Shown one piece after another: positions 1 through 6,976 of a stretch of DNA of 13,356 nucleotides. How positions within the stretch are numbered: position 1 is the first letter of the stretch; each line of letters starts with the position of its first letter. A model generated the notes under the pieces. The model worked only from the letters and a program-made list of their open reading frames with translations. It had not been told where the DNA came from and did no database searches. The stretch is from an uncultured Angelakisella sp. (GTDB lineage Bacteria; Bacillota; Clostridia; Oscillospirales; Ruminococcaceae). The translations under genes were made by a program, and so were the position numbers. The stretch spans positions 1 through 13,356 of the forward strand of contig CAJUFK010000092.1 in the NCBI GenBank assembly GCA_910585535.1, read 5' to 3'.

Positions 1-126
1 CACAAAATATCCTGCGCCGGCAATCAGGCGCAGAACCCAGAACCACCGCAGACCGGAAGGAGCGCCGGGAAGGGCGGGAAGAATGTATCCCCCGTCCTGA
101 AATTCTAGCAGCGTTTTGTCCAAAGC
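1..126. other. Left-edge stretch, no gene supported
   Basis: No coding region can be supported in the first 126 bases. A minus-strand frame is open from about 120 to the edge and would read as a hydrophobic stretch, but it has no ribosome binding site or convincing start codon and is too short to judge. A 7-bp perfect hairpin (CTGCGCC at 12-18, GGCGCAG at 27-33) has no U-run in the plus direction and only a weak ATATTTTG tail in the minus direction, so it is at best a poor terminator. The stretch lies just beyond the terminator repeat that ends the leftward operon. Confidence 0.4.
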
Positions 127-287
127 GCAAAATCGCCCCCCGCAACCTTGCAAGGGGCGATTTCCACCTTCTGCATTTTACTGCACTCGACTCCAGGCAC
201 TTCCTACCGCCCTGCACCACGTCAAGCCGCGAAGCGGCGGGTAGGGAGGGCCTGCGGGTGCTAACCCGCCGCCGGGGAGGTGGCCGC
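127..287 (-). repeat. Dispersed terminator repeat, copy A (inverted)
   Basis: Read on the minus strand, this begins immediately after the TAA stop of the FliD-like gene with GCGGCC, then CCTCCCCGGCGGCGGG, CACCCGCAGG, GTGCCTGGAGTCG and GCAGTAAAA, and ends in a GATTTTGCG tail. The same blocks in the same order occur twice at 11912-12197 on the plus strand, also directly after a stop codon (cheB). This copy is the most diverged in its first half. It ends in a strong hairpin plus T-run (129-163), so it probably terminates the leftward operon. Family membership is seen directly; function is inferred. Confidence 0.8.
129..163 (-). terminator. Rho-independent terminator ending the leftward operon
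   Basis: On the minus strand, AAATCGCCCCTTGC pairs with GCGGGGGGCGATTT (14 bp including two G-U pairs) around an AAGGTT loop, and the 3' arm ends in TTTT. It lies about 125 bases after the FliD-like stop codon, inside repeat copy A. The upstream A's also allow it to work in the other direction. Confidence 0.8.
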
Positions 288-1640
288 TTAGACATTTAGG
301 TTCATTAAGACTCCTGCTGCGTAGAAATTCATTAAATTGTGTACCCCGTTCTTGCTGTAGGTACTCAATACATTCACCGGGTTCTGCTGAGTTTCCGTCA
401 TCCGCCGGCCATATTCCACCGGTCCAACCAAACTACCCGAACTTTCCCGCATCCCCCGCTGCGCAATATTCTGAATCCCCTTGGAGAAATCCTCCGCAAT
501 GCTGCTTACCAGGTCCGGCGTCCGCCTGGCCTGACTGAGGAATGCCTCCCGGTCAAAACTGTAACTGCCGTCCTTCTGTGCCGTTACTCCAATAAGGGAC
601 ATGGACTTTTCCGGTACCGTCTGGTTGGACATCCGCCGCAGCTGGTTCTGTACCCCTTGGCGGTTTTCCCCGTTGCGGCTTAGGAAATCCCGGGTGCTGT
701 TGAACTTCTCCACCAGCAGGGACAGCTTCTCCGCTACCCCCTCCAGAATATCGCTGGCAGCGGTGACCTTGGTGGAGCCCTCCCCCTTCAGCTTCAGGGA
801 GATCCCTTTGTCCAGCTCCACCGTGTTCTTCTCGGAGGTGTGGCGTTCCGCTTCGCCTCCGTTCTTTTTGATTGTGTATACCGCCTCCTGCTCCCCGGCG
901 GCCTGGGTCTCCTGAATGTTCAGCCGCTTTTGCAGGGTGCCGCTGACAACAAAGCTCCCCTTCTCTCCTGCGCTGTTTTCCAGCCGGAGGGAGACGGTTC
1001 CCTCCCGCTCAACAACGCTGGCGGTAACTCCGGTGTCCTGGGAATTCAGCTTGACCGCAAAGTTTTCCAGCATCTCCCGGTTGTCTTCCATCCCCGCCCC
1101 GCTCATGAAGAAGCTGAACTTTCCCTTGCCGGTCTCTAGGCGCAGGGAGCCGCTGGCCGTGGGCAGAGGATCCTGGGCAGAAAGGGGTTCCGATTGGCTC
1201 ACCTGACCGGAGGCCAGCTGTTCCACCGTCACCTCGTACTGATCGCTGGCGTTCTCCATCCGCCCCCGGGCCTCCGCCACGGTAGGATCGGCAGACATGG
1301 CCACAGGGATTCCCTCCCCGGCCTCACTGCTGCGTACCCGGGCCGCCGCCGTCTGAAGATCCAGCATATTGTTGCGGTAGTTCTTCAGGAAGGCGCTGTC
1401 CTCAAAGGTTAGGACCTTGGGCCGGGTGGGGGAGATGGTGGTCACCATGGGCGGATTCAGCCCCTGGGCATTCTGGACCGCCTGACTTCCCTGGACAGGA
1501 CTGGTCCCGGAATTCAAAGTACGGTCAAAAAGCTGGGCCAGCCGCTGGTTGTTCGCCCGGGCGTACCCGGTAAAGATCCCGTTTGTTTTTGATTGACCCG
1601 CTCGGTCCAAAAGATACAAATTTGCCGCGTTGACCTGCAT
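288..1640 (-). CDS. FliD-like flagellar cap/hook-associated protein, atypical N-terminus
   Basis: A 450-residue protein starting at an ATG (1640) preceded by an AGAAGGG ribosome binding site; the frame stays open further upstream, but that part overlaps the preceding gene. Residues 135-146 read YEVTVEQLASGQ, like the FliD pattern of an alternating strand followed by V-x-x-LA-x-x-Q. Then come strand-rich repeats (about 165-290), and a helical C-terminal third (about 300-450) with LVEKFNSTRDFL, LIGVTAQKDGSYSFD and AGVLMNLNV, close to the FliD C-terminal pattern of a long helix, an L-x-x-IGI-like strand, and a final turn. FliD caps the growing filament and aids flagellin folding. The usual FliD start motif (SGLGSGLDT type) is absent; the N-terminus begins MQVNAANLYLLDRAGQ and may reflect another role or export signal. 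It is the last gene of the leftward operon, 223 bases after the previous gene because of an inserted palindromic element. Family call moderate; gene itself very likely. Confidence 0.65.
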   Translation of the reverse strand: MQVNAANLYLLDRAGQSKTNGIFTGYARANNQRLAQLFDRTLNSGTSPVQGSQAVQNAQGLNPPMVTTISPTRPKVLTFEDSAFLKNYRNNMLDLQTAAARVRSSEAGEGIPVAMSADPTVAEARGRMENASDQYEVTVEQLASGQVSQSEPLSAQDPLPTASGSLRLETGKGKFSFFMSGAGMEDNREMLENFAVKLNSQDTGVTASVVEREGTVSLRLENSAGEKGSFVVSGTLQKRLNIQETQAAGEQEAVYTIKKNGGEAERHTSEKNTVELDKGISLKLKGEGSTKVTAASDILEGVAEKLSLLVEKFNSTRDFLSRNGENRQGVQNQLRRMSNQTVPEKSMSLIGVTAQKDGSYSFDREAFLSQARRTPDLVSSIAEDFSKGIQNIAQRGMRESSGSLVGPVEYGRRMTETQQNPVNVLSTYSKNGVHNLMNFYAAGVLMNLNV

Positions 1641-1706
1641 AATGATCCCTTCTTTCTTTACTGACCGATGATGATGTCTGATCCCGGGGGCCGTCCTGCC
1701 GGCCCA

Positions 1707-1874
1707 TAAGAGTCTATTCAGGATCTCCCCGCACGCCGCCAGGGCAGGTCTTTTTCCGTCCTGCGGCGTTACAAAAACTTGTAAGCCATACAGGCTGGAC
1801 GGCGTTTTTGTGCCTTGCAGGACAGAAAAATCCCAGCCCTTTCGGCGCACTTGGAGATCCTGATTAGACTCTAA
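1707..1874. mobile_element. MITE-like palindromic element with TAA target duplication
   Basis: A 162-bp element (1710-1871) is flanked on both sides by TAA (1707-1709 and 1872-1874). Its ends are 19-bp inverted repeats with one mismatch: GAGTCTATTCAGGATCTCC at 1710-1728 and the complement of GAGTCTAATCAGGATCTCC at 1853-1871. Almost the whole interior continues the palindrome. On the minus strand GTGCGCCG pairs with CGGCGTGC (two G-U), AGGGC with GCCCT, TTTTTCTGTCCTGC with GCAGGACGGAAAAA (one G-U), ACAAAAAC with GTTTTTGT, and AGCC with GGCT around a TGTAT tip. No ORF is inside. Such short, non-coding, TIR-bounded elements are typical of MITEs moved by a transposase elsewhere. The element supplies the last codons and stop of the upstream gene and would fold as a long hairpin in the operon mRNA. 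The transposase family cannot be assigned. Confidence 0.75.
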
Positions 1875-2391
1875 GCAGTTTTTCCAGGGATCCCGCTTCC
1901 TTCTTTTTCCAGCTGGTGACCAGAAAGCCGTCCCCTCCGCTGCCGGAAAGGAGGTACTGGTATCCCACCGGAATCGGTATCTGGGTAATCTCTGGGGCGG
2001 CGGGAACAAAATAGATTTCGTACTCCACCCCTTTGATCCTCCGGACCAAATGATCCCCCTCCCAGGGCCATTCCTCCAGCCACTGGAGGTACTCCTCCGG
2101 CTGGAGCCGCTGCCGCTTCATCAGGACGCTGTGAGGCGGCCCAGCCTCCCCTTTGGCGAGCCACTCCTTCAGGGGGCTTTCCGCCGCCTTGGCGGAATCC
2201 ACCGGAAGCTCCAGCACCAGGTAGGGACGGTATTCCCGCACCAGTCCGGTTTTTTTGCCAGCCGAGCCGGGCAGGGCCATCCAAAGGAGGGCAATGGCAA
2301 AGAGCAGGACGCAAAGGTAGCTGGCAATGGGGACCCATCCTCCCGGGGGGAGCCGGCCGGCCCGGCGCGCTTCTCTGCTGCGGTGGATCAT
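1864..2391 (-). CDS. Small single-pass membrane protein of unknown function
   Basis: A 175-residue protein that I do not recognise. The start ATG (2391) lies 6 bases after the stop of the FtsA-like gene, and its GGAGGAG binding site overlaps that gene's last codons, suggesting translational coupling. The N-terminus is rich in arginine (five Arg in the first 13 residues), followed by one hydrophobic segment at about 19-41 (VPIASYLCVLLFAIALLWMAL), so an N-in, C-out topology is expected by the positive-inside rule. The outer part (about 42-175) has mixed charge, with EEYLQWLEEWPWEG and a strand-rich stretch around VEYEIYFVPAAPEITQIPIPVGY. The last residues (LLRV) and the stop fall at or inside the MITE-like element, so the native C-terminus may have been changed by insertion. 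By position it may anchor or partner the FtsA-like ATPase; that is inference. Confidence 0.7.
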   Translation of the reverse strand: MIHRSREARRAGRLPPGGWVPIASYLCVLLFAIALLWMALPGSAGKKTGLVREYRPYLVLELPVDSAKAAESPLKEWLAKGEAGPPHSVLMKRQRLQPEEYLQWLEEWPWEGDHLVRRIKGVEYEIYFVPAAPEITQIPIPVGYQYLLSGSGGDGFLVTSWKKKEAGSLEKLLRV

Positions 2392-2397
2392 AGACGC

Positions 2398-4512
2398 TTA
2401 TCGCTCCTCCGCCCAGTGGATGTCCACCTGATCCCCGTTCTGAAGGGGCTCCAGGTAGGAGGCGGTGACGCCGTTTCGGGTGACTACGATCTCCCCCTTG
2501 GGGTTGCTGGGATCGATGTCCACAAAGTTCAGCAGATCGAACAGCTGGTACCAGCTGCCATCCTCCTTGGGGGGCAGACTGTAGGGCTGGCCGTTAAGAA
2601 CCACCCCCAGGGCCGGACGCTCCGGCTGAGGCCGGTCCGGAACCGGCTTGGGGGGCGGCGGGGGGATCTCCGCCTTGGGGGCGGGGGTGTCCAGCCCCAG
2701 GCTGATAACGTCCCCGGGGACCAGCTTCTGGTCTGGGGTGTCGGCGGGCTTGCCGTTGATGACCAGCCCCTCCTCCCAGCCGGAAAAGCCCATGGAGCGG
2801 AGCAGTTCCCCCAGGGTGTCGATCTGCTTTACCTGGACCTGATCCCCCTGGACCACCAGCTGGTCCCCGTCGGCGGGGATGCCGTTGAGCCAGGCCCGGG
2901 TGCCGGCCTCTGTGATCTGGCCAAACAGCTCCACCTCAAAGGGCGCCCAGGGATCCGCCAGGCTCTGGATGGTGGGGGCGGCGTCCTCCCCGTCAGAGGC
3001 AGGGAGGAAAGCGATTTGATCCCCCGCCTGGAGGAGGGTGGAAAGCCCGGCCAATTCCCCGTTGACCCGGATCTCCGCCAGAGTGGGCAGTCCCCCCCGG
3101 ACGATGCGCCGGGCGCCGTTGTACTCCAGCACCACGCTTTTGCCGGAACGTCCCATGATCTGGCCGTACTGGAAGCCCCCCCGGCGAAGGGCCTCCATCA
3201 CCGTCATAGCCTTGCCCAGCAGCTGGAGCCGGGAGCCGTTTAGAGTGACAGAGAAGTTCTCCCCGCCCCCTGTGGCCATAGCCGTTACGGCGATGCCAAT
3301 GGGGGTGGCGTATTCCGCGCTGAGGTACTGGGCCTCGGCGGTGATCTGACGTTTCATGTAGTTGTTGCCGCCGATGGCGACCTTGTTTTCCTCGATGCCC
3401 AGGGCTGCCGCCACCCGCTGGCAGAGTTCCGGGGTGCGGCTGCCGCCGCCCACCATGAACACCGCCTTTGGGGGGTCGTTGTTTACTGAAAGGATCCCCC
3501 TGGCGATCTGTTCCGCCAGGTCCTCCACCGTTGGGCGGATCCGTTCCAGGATCTCCTCCCGGGATACGGTGTAGGGGAAGCCCAAAACGTCGGCGTACTC
3601 AAAGGAGGGCTCCCCGGCGCTTGCCGCAAACTTCATCCGTTCCGCCGTCTCAAAGTCGATAAGGTACTCCTGCATCAGCCGCTCGGTAATCTCGTCCCCG
3701 GCCACGGTGGCCATGGTGTAGCCGCAGACGCTGCCCTTGTCGGCCACGGCAATATCGCTGGTGCCGGCGCCTACGTCCACCAGGGCGATGTTCAAGAGCC
3801 GCAGTTCCCGGGGGACCACGGCGTTCATTGCGGCGATAGGCTCCAGGGTCATGCTGGCGATGGTAAGACCCAGCATGGACATGGTGGTGTAAAGGCTTTC
3901 CACCACCTCGCTGGGGAGGAAGGTGGCGATAAGGTCGATCCCCGCCAGCTTGCCCCGGTGCCCGGTGAGGGTGGAAAAGGAGTAGCCGTCCAGCTGGTAC
4001 CCGACGATGGTGTGGCCGACGCTGCAGAAGTCTATGGGATCCCCTTCGGAGAGGTTGGCGATAAGGTCCTGGTAGGCCCGCTGGACCCCCATGGATTCCA
4101 AAGCGGCCAGCTCCTTGGCGCCGATGGACTTTTGGTCGTCCAGCTCCATTTCACAGGATACCCGGCCGGTTTTCAGCACCCGCCCGGCGGCGGCCACGTG
4201 GACCTCCTGGAAGGAGATGTTCAGCTTTTGCTCCATCCGGTCCTTGACCAGTCCGGCGATCTTGGCGGTCTGTTCGATGTCCTCGATCTGGCCGTCCACC
4301 ACCGCCCGCTGGGAATGCTCCGCCGACTCGACGCAAAGCACCTCCAGCATCTCGTCCCGGACCCGTCCGGCCACGCCGATGACGCTGCGGGTGCCGATGT
4401 CCAGGATGAACAGGATGTCCTTTCCCTGGGGTGTTTTTTGACGGGGCTGGCGGGGCTTTTGGTCCCCGGCCTTTTTGGGCGGCTTGCCCTTGGCTCCCCC
4501 TTTGCTCCTCAT
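2398..4512 (-). CDS. FtsA/PilM-family actin-like ATPase with C-terminal beta-grasp-like domains
   Basis: A 704-residue protein; ordinary FtsA is about 420. After a basic, Pro-rich tail (1-31, many K/R), the actin fold is clear: phosphate-1 motif LDIGTRSVIG (37-46), an FtsA-type insert domain (about 100-180, HVAAAGRVLKTG), phosphate-2 VDVGAGTSDIAV (245-256) and adenosine motif VGGGSRTPEL (354-363). From about residue 420 three modules follow (about 420-508, 517-606, 634-704). Each contains an NG turn, a helix such as MEALRRGGF, LGELLRSMGF or LFDLLNF, and L-x-x-GD-x-V/I, a ThiS/MoaD-like beta-grasp pattern. A proline-rich linker (about 611-633) precedes the last. The membrane-targeting C-terminal amphipathic helix of FtsA is not seen; the neighbouring membrane protein might replace it. 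No ftsZ is adjacent and the neighbours are flagellar-type, so a role in localising or energising a surface apparatus is more likely than division. ATPase family is certain; role is inferred. Confidence 0.88.
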   Translation of the reverse strand: MRSKGGAKGKPPKKAGDQKPRQPRQKTPQGKDILFILDIGTRSVIGVAGRVRDEMLEVLCVESAEHSQRAVVDGQIEDIEQTAKIAGLVKDRMEQKLNISFQEVHVAAAGRVLKTGRVSCEMELDDQKSIGAKELAALESMGVQRAYQDLIANLSEGDPIDFCSVGHTIVGYQLDGYSFSTLTGHRGKLAGIDLIATFLPSEVVESLYTTMSMLGLTIASMTLEPIAAMNAVVPRELRLLNIALVDVGAGTSDIAVADKGSVCGYTMATVAGDEITERLMQEYLIDFETAERMKFAASAGEPSFEYADVLGFPYTVSREEILERIRPTVEDLAEQIARGILSVNNDPPKAVFMVGGGSRTPELCQRVAAALGIEENKVAIGGNNYMKRQITAEAQYLSAEYATPIGIAVTAMATGGGENFSVTLNGSRLQLLGKAMTVMEALRRGGFQYGQIMGRSGKSVVLEYNGARRIVRGGLPTLAEIRVNGELAGLSTLLQAGDQIAFLPASDGEDAAPTIQSLADPWAPFEVELFGQITEAGTRAWLNGIPADGDQLVVQGDQVQVKQIDTLGELLRSMGFSGWEEGLVINGKPADTPDQKLVPGDVISLGLDTPAPKAEIPPPPPKPVPDRPQPERPALGVVLNGQPYSLPPKEDGSWYQLFDLLNFVDIDPSNPKGEIVVTRNGVTASYLEPLQNGDQVDIHWAEER

Positions 4513-4543
4513 GGCGTTTTCCTTCCTCTCTCCCGGCGGCGGG

Positions 4544-5188
4544 TTATCTGCGGCTTTTTCTGATCTGGATCTGCTGCTGCTCCAGCATATAGGCGTTCAG
4601 CCTCTGCTCCCCGTGGGAGGAAAGGCGGAGGATCTCACAGCCGTAGGCCCACTCCCCGGGCTCCTCCCAGGGGATCTGGCGGCGGATGGCGACGTTGAGG
4701 ACCTCCATCTCGTTGTTCACCATGGTCATAGTGATCCGCATTTCATCCCCCACCGAAAACTCCCGGTTGGAGACGAACATCAGCCCGCAGAGGCTCAGGT
4801 CCCGGACCCGGATGGTGAGGCGGTAGGGCAGGGGCTTTCCGTTTTTGTCCTTCATCCCCGAAGGGGGCATCAGGATGGCGCTGTGATCGATGGCCAGGCG
4901 GAAGAAGCGGCGCTTTTCGTATTCGGCATAGCTTTCCAGGTCCCGGACCCGCAGGAATTTCTCGGTGGAGATATACACCCGGGCGGCCAGCACCTGGAGC
5001 CGCTGGGGCAGGTGGATGACCAGCTTTACTTTGGTATCCAGCCCCAGGGAGGGCAGGTGGCCGCCGCTGTCCTGGACCTCCAGCAGGTGTTCTTCCTCTG
5101 GCAGGATCCGAACGGTGCCGGTGGCGATCAGGTTGTTGTTGACGGCTTTTACTTCACAGACGCACCCGTCACATTCCCTCAGCTGCAT
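4544..5188 (-). CDS. PilZ-domain c-di-GMP binding protein, YcgR-like
   Basis: A 214-residue cytoplasmic protein. The N-terminal part (about 1-88) is strand-rich, like the N-terminal domain of YcgR-type flagellar brakes. The PilZ domain (about 90-200) carries both halves of the c-di-GMP signature: RxxxR as R93-RFF-R97 and D/NxSxxG as D130-LSLC-G135. Binding of cyclic di-GMP is therefore expected. In known systems such proteins slow the flagellar motor or change export and adhesion according to c-di-GMP level. It lies between the FlhB-like gene (22-base gap) and the FtsA-like gene (31-base gap) in one leftward operon, so the signal probably acts on products of this operon or on the flagellum. 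The ribosome binding site is weak (AGGGGTAG). Cysteines cluster at the N-terminus (C6, C9, C11); I see no metal-site pattern that can be named. Confidence 0.92.
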   Translation of the reverse strand: MQLRECDGCVCEVKAVNNNLIATGTVRILPEEEHLLEVQDSGGHLPSLGLDTKVKLVIHLPQRLQVLAARVYISTEKFLRVRDLESYAEYEKRRFFRLAIDHSAILMPPSGMKDKNGKPLPYRLTIRVRDLSLCGLMFVSNREFSVGDEMRITMTMVNNEMEVLNVAIRRQIPWEEPGEWAYGCEILRLSSHGEQRLNAYMLEQQQIQIRKSRR

Positions 5189-5210
5189 AAATCATCTACC
5201 CCTTTGTCCT

Positions 5211-5540
5211 TCATTCTTTGTCCTTCGCTGCCGCGTCCGCCTTTTGTTCCTTGGGAAGGGGGTCGCGGCCGTTTTTCAGCCGGTAGGAGGTTTTAAGCAG
5301 CTGGCAATAGATCGCAGCCACCACCTCGTACAGCTCCGGCGGGATGTTGCTGCCCACCTCCAGCATACAGAGCAGGGAGACCGCGCTGTCGTCCCGGAAC
5401 ACCGGGATGCCCCGCTGTTCCGCCACACCGATGATCCGCTCCGCCACCTCTCCGTACCCGGAGGCGATAACGATGGGAGCCAGGTCCTCCTCTACATTAT
5501 ATTTAAGGGCCACAGCCTTGCTCTTTTTTGCGCTTGCCAT
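5211..5540 (-). CDS. Free-standing FlhB C-terminal domain (FhlB/YlqH-type export switch protein)
   Basis: A 109-residue soluble protein. KAVALKYNVEEDLAPIVIAS, then GEVAERIIGVAEQRGIPVFRD and GSNIPPELYEVVAAIYCQLL match the cytoplasmic C-terminal domain of FlhB/EscU, the substrate-specificity switch of flagellar type III export. In full FlhB the conserved NPTH self-cleavage site precedes the AVALKY strand; here the protein starts just after that point (MASAKKSKAVALKY), so it corresponds to the cleaved fragment alone, with no membrane domain and no NPTH. Bacillus subtilis YlqH is a known comparable case beside the FliK-related ylqG. The gene has a strong AAGGAGGG binding site, and sits 26 bases after a FliK-type gene. 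FliK and FlhB partner in hook-length control, which supports a paired function. Confidence 0.9.
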   Translation of the reverse strand: MASAKKSKAVALKYNVEEDLAPIVIASGYGEVAERIIGVAEQRGIPVFRDDSAVSLLCMLEVGSNIPPELYEVVAAIYCQLLKTSYRLKNGRDPLPKEQKADAAAKDKE

Positions 5541-5566
5541 TTTGTGCAGCCCTCCTTTTCCGTGTG

Positions 5567-6976
5567 TTAAATCTTCACATCTACCCCGGTCCTTTTATAG
5601 GGCAGGGATTTGAAAACGTCCATCAGGGAGCGGGGGCGGTCCAGACGGTCCACCCGGACCTCCCCAAAGCGGTAGCCGGTGTTCCCCGCACAGCTGCGCA
5701 GGTCGTTTTTGATGTCCCCATACAGTCTGGTGTAAGCAGGGGGGCAATAAAGGGAAAAGTCGATGGTTTTATCCCGGACGAACAGCTCCAGCTCGAACCG
5801 GCCAATGCCCCCCACATCGAAAGCCAGAAGCATATGGATTACCTGGGTGCCGTCTGACGGGCGGTCCCGGTCGTCCTCCCCGCCGTTGGGGTTGATCCAG
5901 ATTTCGGCAAAGGACTGAAGCCCCTCGTACTGCACCGGCAGCACGAAATGGAGGAGGGGGGTGAAGTTGCAGGGGGAGCAGAGAAGGCTGTGGATGATCT
6001 TCTCCAGCTTGTCGGAGCTGGAGGCCATCAGCTCTTCGCTGGTCATCTGCCGCTGGAGGATCCGGGTCAGGACCCCCAGGGCGGTGTCCTCCTGCTTTTG
6101 CTGGGGCTGCTTTTCCTGCTCCAGCAGCTGCTCCAGGGAGAAAAGGAAGTTCTCCCTGGCCTCGTCCCCCCGCAGCTGCATCAGCATCCGGGAGACCGAC
6201 TCCTGAAGGAAGGTCCCGTTGTCGTTATACCGGGACAGGTTGTAAATGGCCATCCGGACCACCTTTTCGGTTTTATCCGAAAAGAGAATGCTCTCCTCCA
6301 CCTCTTTCAGAAGCTCCAGGGTGTCCTGACGCAGGAAGCGGAAGAAGGAAGGGGCGTCCCCGGCCCGGTACCGGTTGGCCAGCTGGTCCAGCTTTTGGGA
6401 GAGAACGCTGGAGGAGGAGAGGGTGTCCGAAAGGTATTGGAGGCTGTTGGCCACCGACCCCAGGGCCTCCCGCCGGGTGTGGTAAAGGGTGAGGGCCTTG
6501 AGGAAGGAGACGGCGGCGTCCCGCAACTCCCCCTGTTCCGGGTTTTGGCGGATGGCGTCCCGGAGAAGGTCGAACAACTCCCCCTTAAAATAGGTGGAGG
6601 CGTTTTCCTGGCGGGCCATCTCCCCGGCGATGCCGTCGGAGGGGACCAGCAGTTCCCCGAACATCTGCTCGATTTCCTTGGTAAAGGGACTGTTGTTCAC
6701 CGGCAGGAGCTTGATAAGGGCCTCCATGGAGGAGATGCTCTTCAGGAAGTTGACGGTGACCGACGGGTCCTTGAGAAGGTTGAGAAGCATGGCAGAGGTC
6801 TCGTCCTGCTGGACCATGCCGTTGTTCTGCCCCAAAAGTTCCGACTGCCCCCCGGGACGGGGCACCCGGCTGGGGTCCTGGATGGGGTATTGGGCGGCGG
6901 GGTCGATGTTGGGTTTCGTCTCCACCTGCTGGCTTTTATTGATCAGGGGCGTTGTCACCCGCAGTATATCCGCCAT
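5567..6976 (-). CDS. FliK/YlqG-type flagellar hook-length control-like protein
   Basis: A 469-residue protein beginning the leftward operon, with ATG at 6976 and a strong GGAGGAGGG binding site. The N-terminus is Gln/Pro/Asn-rich and probably disordered (about 1-60). The middle (about 60-330) is mostly helical with many leucines. The last 120 residues (about 340-465) are strand-rich: LLHFVLPVQYEG, SFAEIWINPNG, IHMLLAFDVGGIGRFELELFVRD and a final GVDVKI. This pattern of a soluble C-domain with alternating hydrophobic strands and G-x-x-x-v-e-l-x-v resembles the FliK C-terminal domain that contacts FlhB. Its immediate downstream neighbour is the FlhB C-domain, as for ylqG-ylqH in Bacillus. Family assignment rests on pattern and neighbourhood, so moderate; it could be an unrelated secreted or scaffold protein. 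Confidence 0.65.
   Translation of the reverse strand: MADILRVTTPLINKSQQVETKPNIDPAAQYPIQDPSRVPRPGGQSELLGQNNGMVQQDETSAMLLNLLKDPSVTVNFLKSISSMEALIKLLPVNNSPFTKEIEQMFGELLVPSDGIAGEMARQENASTYFKGELFDLLRDAIRQNPEQGELRDAAVSFLKALTLYHTRREALGSVANSLQYLSDTLSSSSVLSQKLDQLANRYRAGDAPSFFRFLRQDTLELLKEVEESILFSDKTEKVVRMAIYNLSRYNDNGTFLQESVSRMLMQLRGDEARENFLFSLEQLLEQEKQPQQKQEDTALGVLTRILQRQMTSEELMASSSDKLEKIIHSLLCSPCNFTPLLHFVLPVQYEGLQSFAEIWINPNGGEDDRDRPSDGTQVIHMLLAFDVGGIGRFELELFVRDKTIDFSLYCPPAYTRLYGDIKNDLRSCAGNTGYRFGEVRVDRLDRPRSLMDVFKSLPYKRTGVDVKI

Noticed and set aside
1641..2009. Longer N-terminus of the FliD-like gene (start at 2009)
   Set aside because: It would overlap the upstream gene and cross the palindromic element; a good binding site lies directly before the ATG at 1640.
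2050..3243. A 397-codon plus-strand open frame
   Set aside because: It lies opposite the FtsA-like gene and the small membrane protein, which have clear motifs. The product is low-complexity Gly/Pro/Leu/Gln.
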